The translations under genes and the position numbers were made by a program. 16,381 bases of DNA, taken from Verrucomicrobia bacterium UBA1263 (lineage in GTDB: Bacteria > Verrucomicrobiota > Verrucomicrobiia > Limisphaerales > UBA1412). Below, in pieces: positions 14,897 through 16,381 of this stretch. Position 1 is the stretch's first letter; each line of letters starts with the position of its first letter. A model generated the notes under the pieces. That model made no database searches. It was not told the origin of the DNA and was given only the letters and a program-made list of their open reading frames with translations. The stretch spans positions 1 to 16,381 of the forward strand of contig DBVN01000069.1 in the NCBI GenBank assembly GCA_002308515.1, given 5' to 3'.

Positions 14897-15646
14897 TTAC
14901 GACTGGGCTTCGAGAGCGGCCAGGGTCTCCGGGTCGCGGACATCTACCCAGCGGCCTTCGATCTCCTGTCCGGCCAGGCGCAGACCATTCTCATAGTGGG
15001 CGCTGATGGCATCCGTCAGCTCATACTCGCCGCGGGGCGATTTTTGCAGTTTGGCGGTAAAGTCGAAGAGGATCGGCTTGAAGATATAGATGCCGGCGTT
15101 GTACCAGACGGGTTTGCCCTCCACGATCCAGCCTTCGGAGCGGAGCCGGGCCAGTTGTTCCTGGGAAGGTTTCTCCACCAAGCGTTTGAGGCAGAAATCC
15201 TCGTCAAAGAAGAGCAGACCGCCCTTGGTGACATCCTCACCGGCTGTGACCGTGATGGCTCCCGCGTAGTCGCCGCTGCGGTAGCGCCGGATCACCTGGG
15301 CATAGGTGTCGGGCTTGACCAGGATATCGCCGTAGGAAAGCAGAAAATCATCCTGTCCCACAAAGTCTTTGGCCAGTTCGGCCGCTTTGCCGGTGCCGTC
15401 CTGGCTGACCTGACGCGTATAGGTGACATGGATGCCCAGAGCGGAGCCGTCGCCGAAATAGTTTTCGATGACTTCGGCGTGCCAGCCCACGATGAAACAA
15501 AAATCGGTGATGCCGTTTTCTTTGAGTCCGTCCACGATATGACGGAGGATCGGTTTGCCGTGGACTTTGAGCATCGGTTTGGGACATTCGGCGGTGAGGT
15601 TCTTCATGCGGGTGCCTTTGCCCGCGGCAAGGATGACTGCTTTCAT
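14897..15646 (-). CDS. Sugar-1-phosphate nucleotidyltransferase
   Basis: This 249-residue protein of the NTP_transferase family joins an NTP to a sugar-1-phosphate, giving an NDP-sugar for polysaccharide or cell-wall synthesis. The start MKAVILAAGKGTRM carries the nucleotide-binding loop, followed by PKPML (22-26). SYGD (104-107) provides a metal-binding Asp, EKP (158-160) and NAG (183-185) are sugar-site motifs, and WVDVRDPETL (233-242) supplies the second metal-binding Asp235. The protein is single-domain, with no acetyltransferase repeats, unlike GlmU. Sugar and base cannot be decided. No Shine-Dalgarno sequence; TAGAAT lies about ten bases before the ATG. The gene is 129 bases from the upstream apgM. 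Confidence 0.88.
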   Translation of the reverse strand: MKAVILAAGKGTRMKNLTAECPKPMLKVHGKPILRHIVDGLKENGITDFCFIVGWHAEVIENYFGDGSALGIHVTYTRQVSQDGTGKAAELAKDFVGQDDFLLSYGDILVKPDTYAQVIRRYRSGDYAGAITVTAGEDVTKGGLLFFDEDFCLKRLVEKPSQEQLARLRSEGWIVEGKPVWYNAGIYIFKPILFDFTAKLQKSPRGEYELTDAISAHYENGLRLAGQEIEGRWVDVRDPETLAALEAQS

Positions 15647-15715
15647 GAGTAAAAAAATTCTAAAATAAACGAGCCTTCGGAACGGCTCTTTCTACAAATC
15701 AGGGGGAAAGAAAAA

Positions 15716-15747
15716 AGGGGATACGATCACGGGAGAACGCATCCCCT
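15716..15747 (-). terminator. Intrinsic terminator of apgM
   Basis: On the minus strand AGGGGATGCG pairs with CGTATCCCCT (10 bp with one G-U pair) around a 12-nt loop, followed by TTTTTTCTTT (15715-15706). In the plus-strand direction the stem contains an A-C mismatch, so the element is oriented to stop transcripts ending at 15776, 28 bases upstream of it. Confidence 0.8.
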
Positions 15748-15775
15748 CTTTGATATTCAGCTCAATTCCAGCGGA

Positions 15776-16381
15776 TTATGCACCGAACTTGTCGAGCATA
15801 CCGGCATTGGCCTGCATATAGCGGATGAGGTACTTGGCCGGGAACACACCCAGAGAGCCCAGATTGGCGCCTGTATCGGTGAAACGATCCAGCTTGTCCG
15901 ATCCGGAGAACTTGGAGTGGATCATGACCGGCTGCGGATGCCAGGAGTGGCCTTTCATCGGGGCCGGAGTGGAGTGGTCACCGGTGATGACCAGCACATC
16001 GGGCTTCTTGCTGAGCAGGATAGGCAGAGCGGCATCGAATTCCTCGATGGCTTTGACCTTGGCGGCATAGTTGCCGTCCTCACCGTATTTATCGGTGTAT
16101 TTGAAGTGGATGAAGAAGAAGTCGTAATCGTTGTACGCCTTCTTGTAGGCTTCAAACTGCTCGGCGATGGTCTGGGGACCTTCGATCTTGGTCATACCCA
16201 CCAGCTGAGCCAGACCTTTGTACATCGGATACACGGCGATGCAGGCCGGCTTCAGGTTGTAGCGTTCCTGGAAAGCAGGAATGTCGGGCTGATGAGCGAT
16301 GCCGCGCATAAGGAAACCGTTGGCCGGCTTTTCCTTAGCAATAATGGGCAGAGCCTGTTTGTAGAATTCGGCGATCACCTT
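15776..16381 (-). CDS. apgM: ApgM: 2,3-bisphosphoglycerate-independent phosphoglycerate mutase, archaeal type (partial, N-terminus off the right edge)
   Basis: The C-terminal 201 residues are present; the frame remains open to the right edge, so the true start lies outside. The enzyme interconverts 3- and 2-phosphoglycerate in glycolysis. The fragment matches the conserved C-terminal half of the archaeal-type (ApgM) branch of the alkaline phosphatase superfamily: NGFLMRGIA, IAVYPMYKGLA, the metal-site region FKYTDKYGEDGN, the metal ligands in VITGDHSTP, and KGHSWHPQPVMI, ending LDKFGA. This branch occurs in several PVC bacteria in place of the dPGM or GpmI forms. Transcription ends at the hairpin at 15716-15747. 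Confidence 0.92.
   Translation of the reverse strand, partial: KVIAEFYKQALPIIAKEKPANGFLMRGIAHQPDIPAFQERYNLKPACIAVYPMYKGLAQLVGMTKIEGPQTIAEQFEAYKKAYNDYDFFFIHFKYTDKYGEDGNYAAKVKAIEEFDAALPILLSKKPDVLVITGDHSTPAPMKGHSWHPQPVMIHSKFSGSDKLDRFTDTGANLGSLGVFPAKYLIRYMQANAGMLDKFGA

Noticed and set aside
14996..15652. 218-codon plus-strand open frame
   Set aside because: It is antisense to the nucleotidyltransferase gene, which has all its family motifs.
15671..15688. Hairpin GAGCC/GGCTC between apgM and the nucleotidyltransferase gene
   Set aside because: The stem is only five base pairs with mixed T-runs. The stronger terminator at 15716-15747 already explains the end of apgM.

Overview
The window looks like a chromosome fragment from the PVC group, most likely Lentisphaerota, Kiritimatiellota or Verrucomicrobiota. 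Four things suggest this: a pseudopilin-like protein with an H-X9-DG C-terminal motif, two PEP-CTERM proteins, a very large secreted protein built from concanavalin/LamG-like modules, and an archaeal-type phosphoglycerate mutase. Most start codons have no Shine-Dalgarno sequence in front of them. This assignment is inferred from gene content; no marker gene such as rRNA is present.

Layout, left to right. (1) Positions 1-4364, minus strand: a giant exported multi-module protein that runs off the left edge. (2) 4365-5153: an AT-rich gap with no convincing protein gene. It holds a compact double-hairpin element and two diverged tandem copies of a ~175-bp unit. Each copy reads on the minus strand as -10 box, hairpin, A/T-rich linker, intrinsic terminator, which fits two small-RNA genes. 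A further terminator closes the pseudopilin gene. (3) 5154-5945, minus: pseudopilin-like H-X9-DG protein. (4) 6116-7189, plus: lipoprotein of the endonuclease/exonuclease/phosphatase family with a promoter so close that the mRNA may be leaderless. (5) 7315-8335, plus: tandem PEP-CTERM paralogues behind a hairpin leader. (6) 8351-11715, minus: glnD overlapping a PduO-type cobalamin adenosyltransferase gene. (7) 11799-14810, plus: an operon of a CE15-type glucuronoyl esterase-like hydrolase and two paralogous secreted proteins, probably beta-propellers, closed by a strong terminator. (8) 14897-15646 and 15776 to the right edge, minus: a sugar-phosphate nucleotidyltransferase and the C-terminal part of apgM.

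Seven of the eleven protein genes encode exported products (signal peptide, lipobox or prepilin leader), so the region is dominated by surface and extracellular functions. The esterase and its two partners probably act outside the cytoplasm on plant-type polysaccharide. The LamG-like giant could be an adhesin or glycan binder. glnD, the adenosyltransferase, the nucleotidyltransferase and apgM are ordinary metabolic genes. The least explained parts are the tandem RNA-like units at 4724-5072 and the paired secreted proteins beside the esterase.
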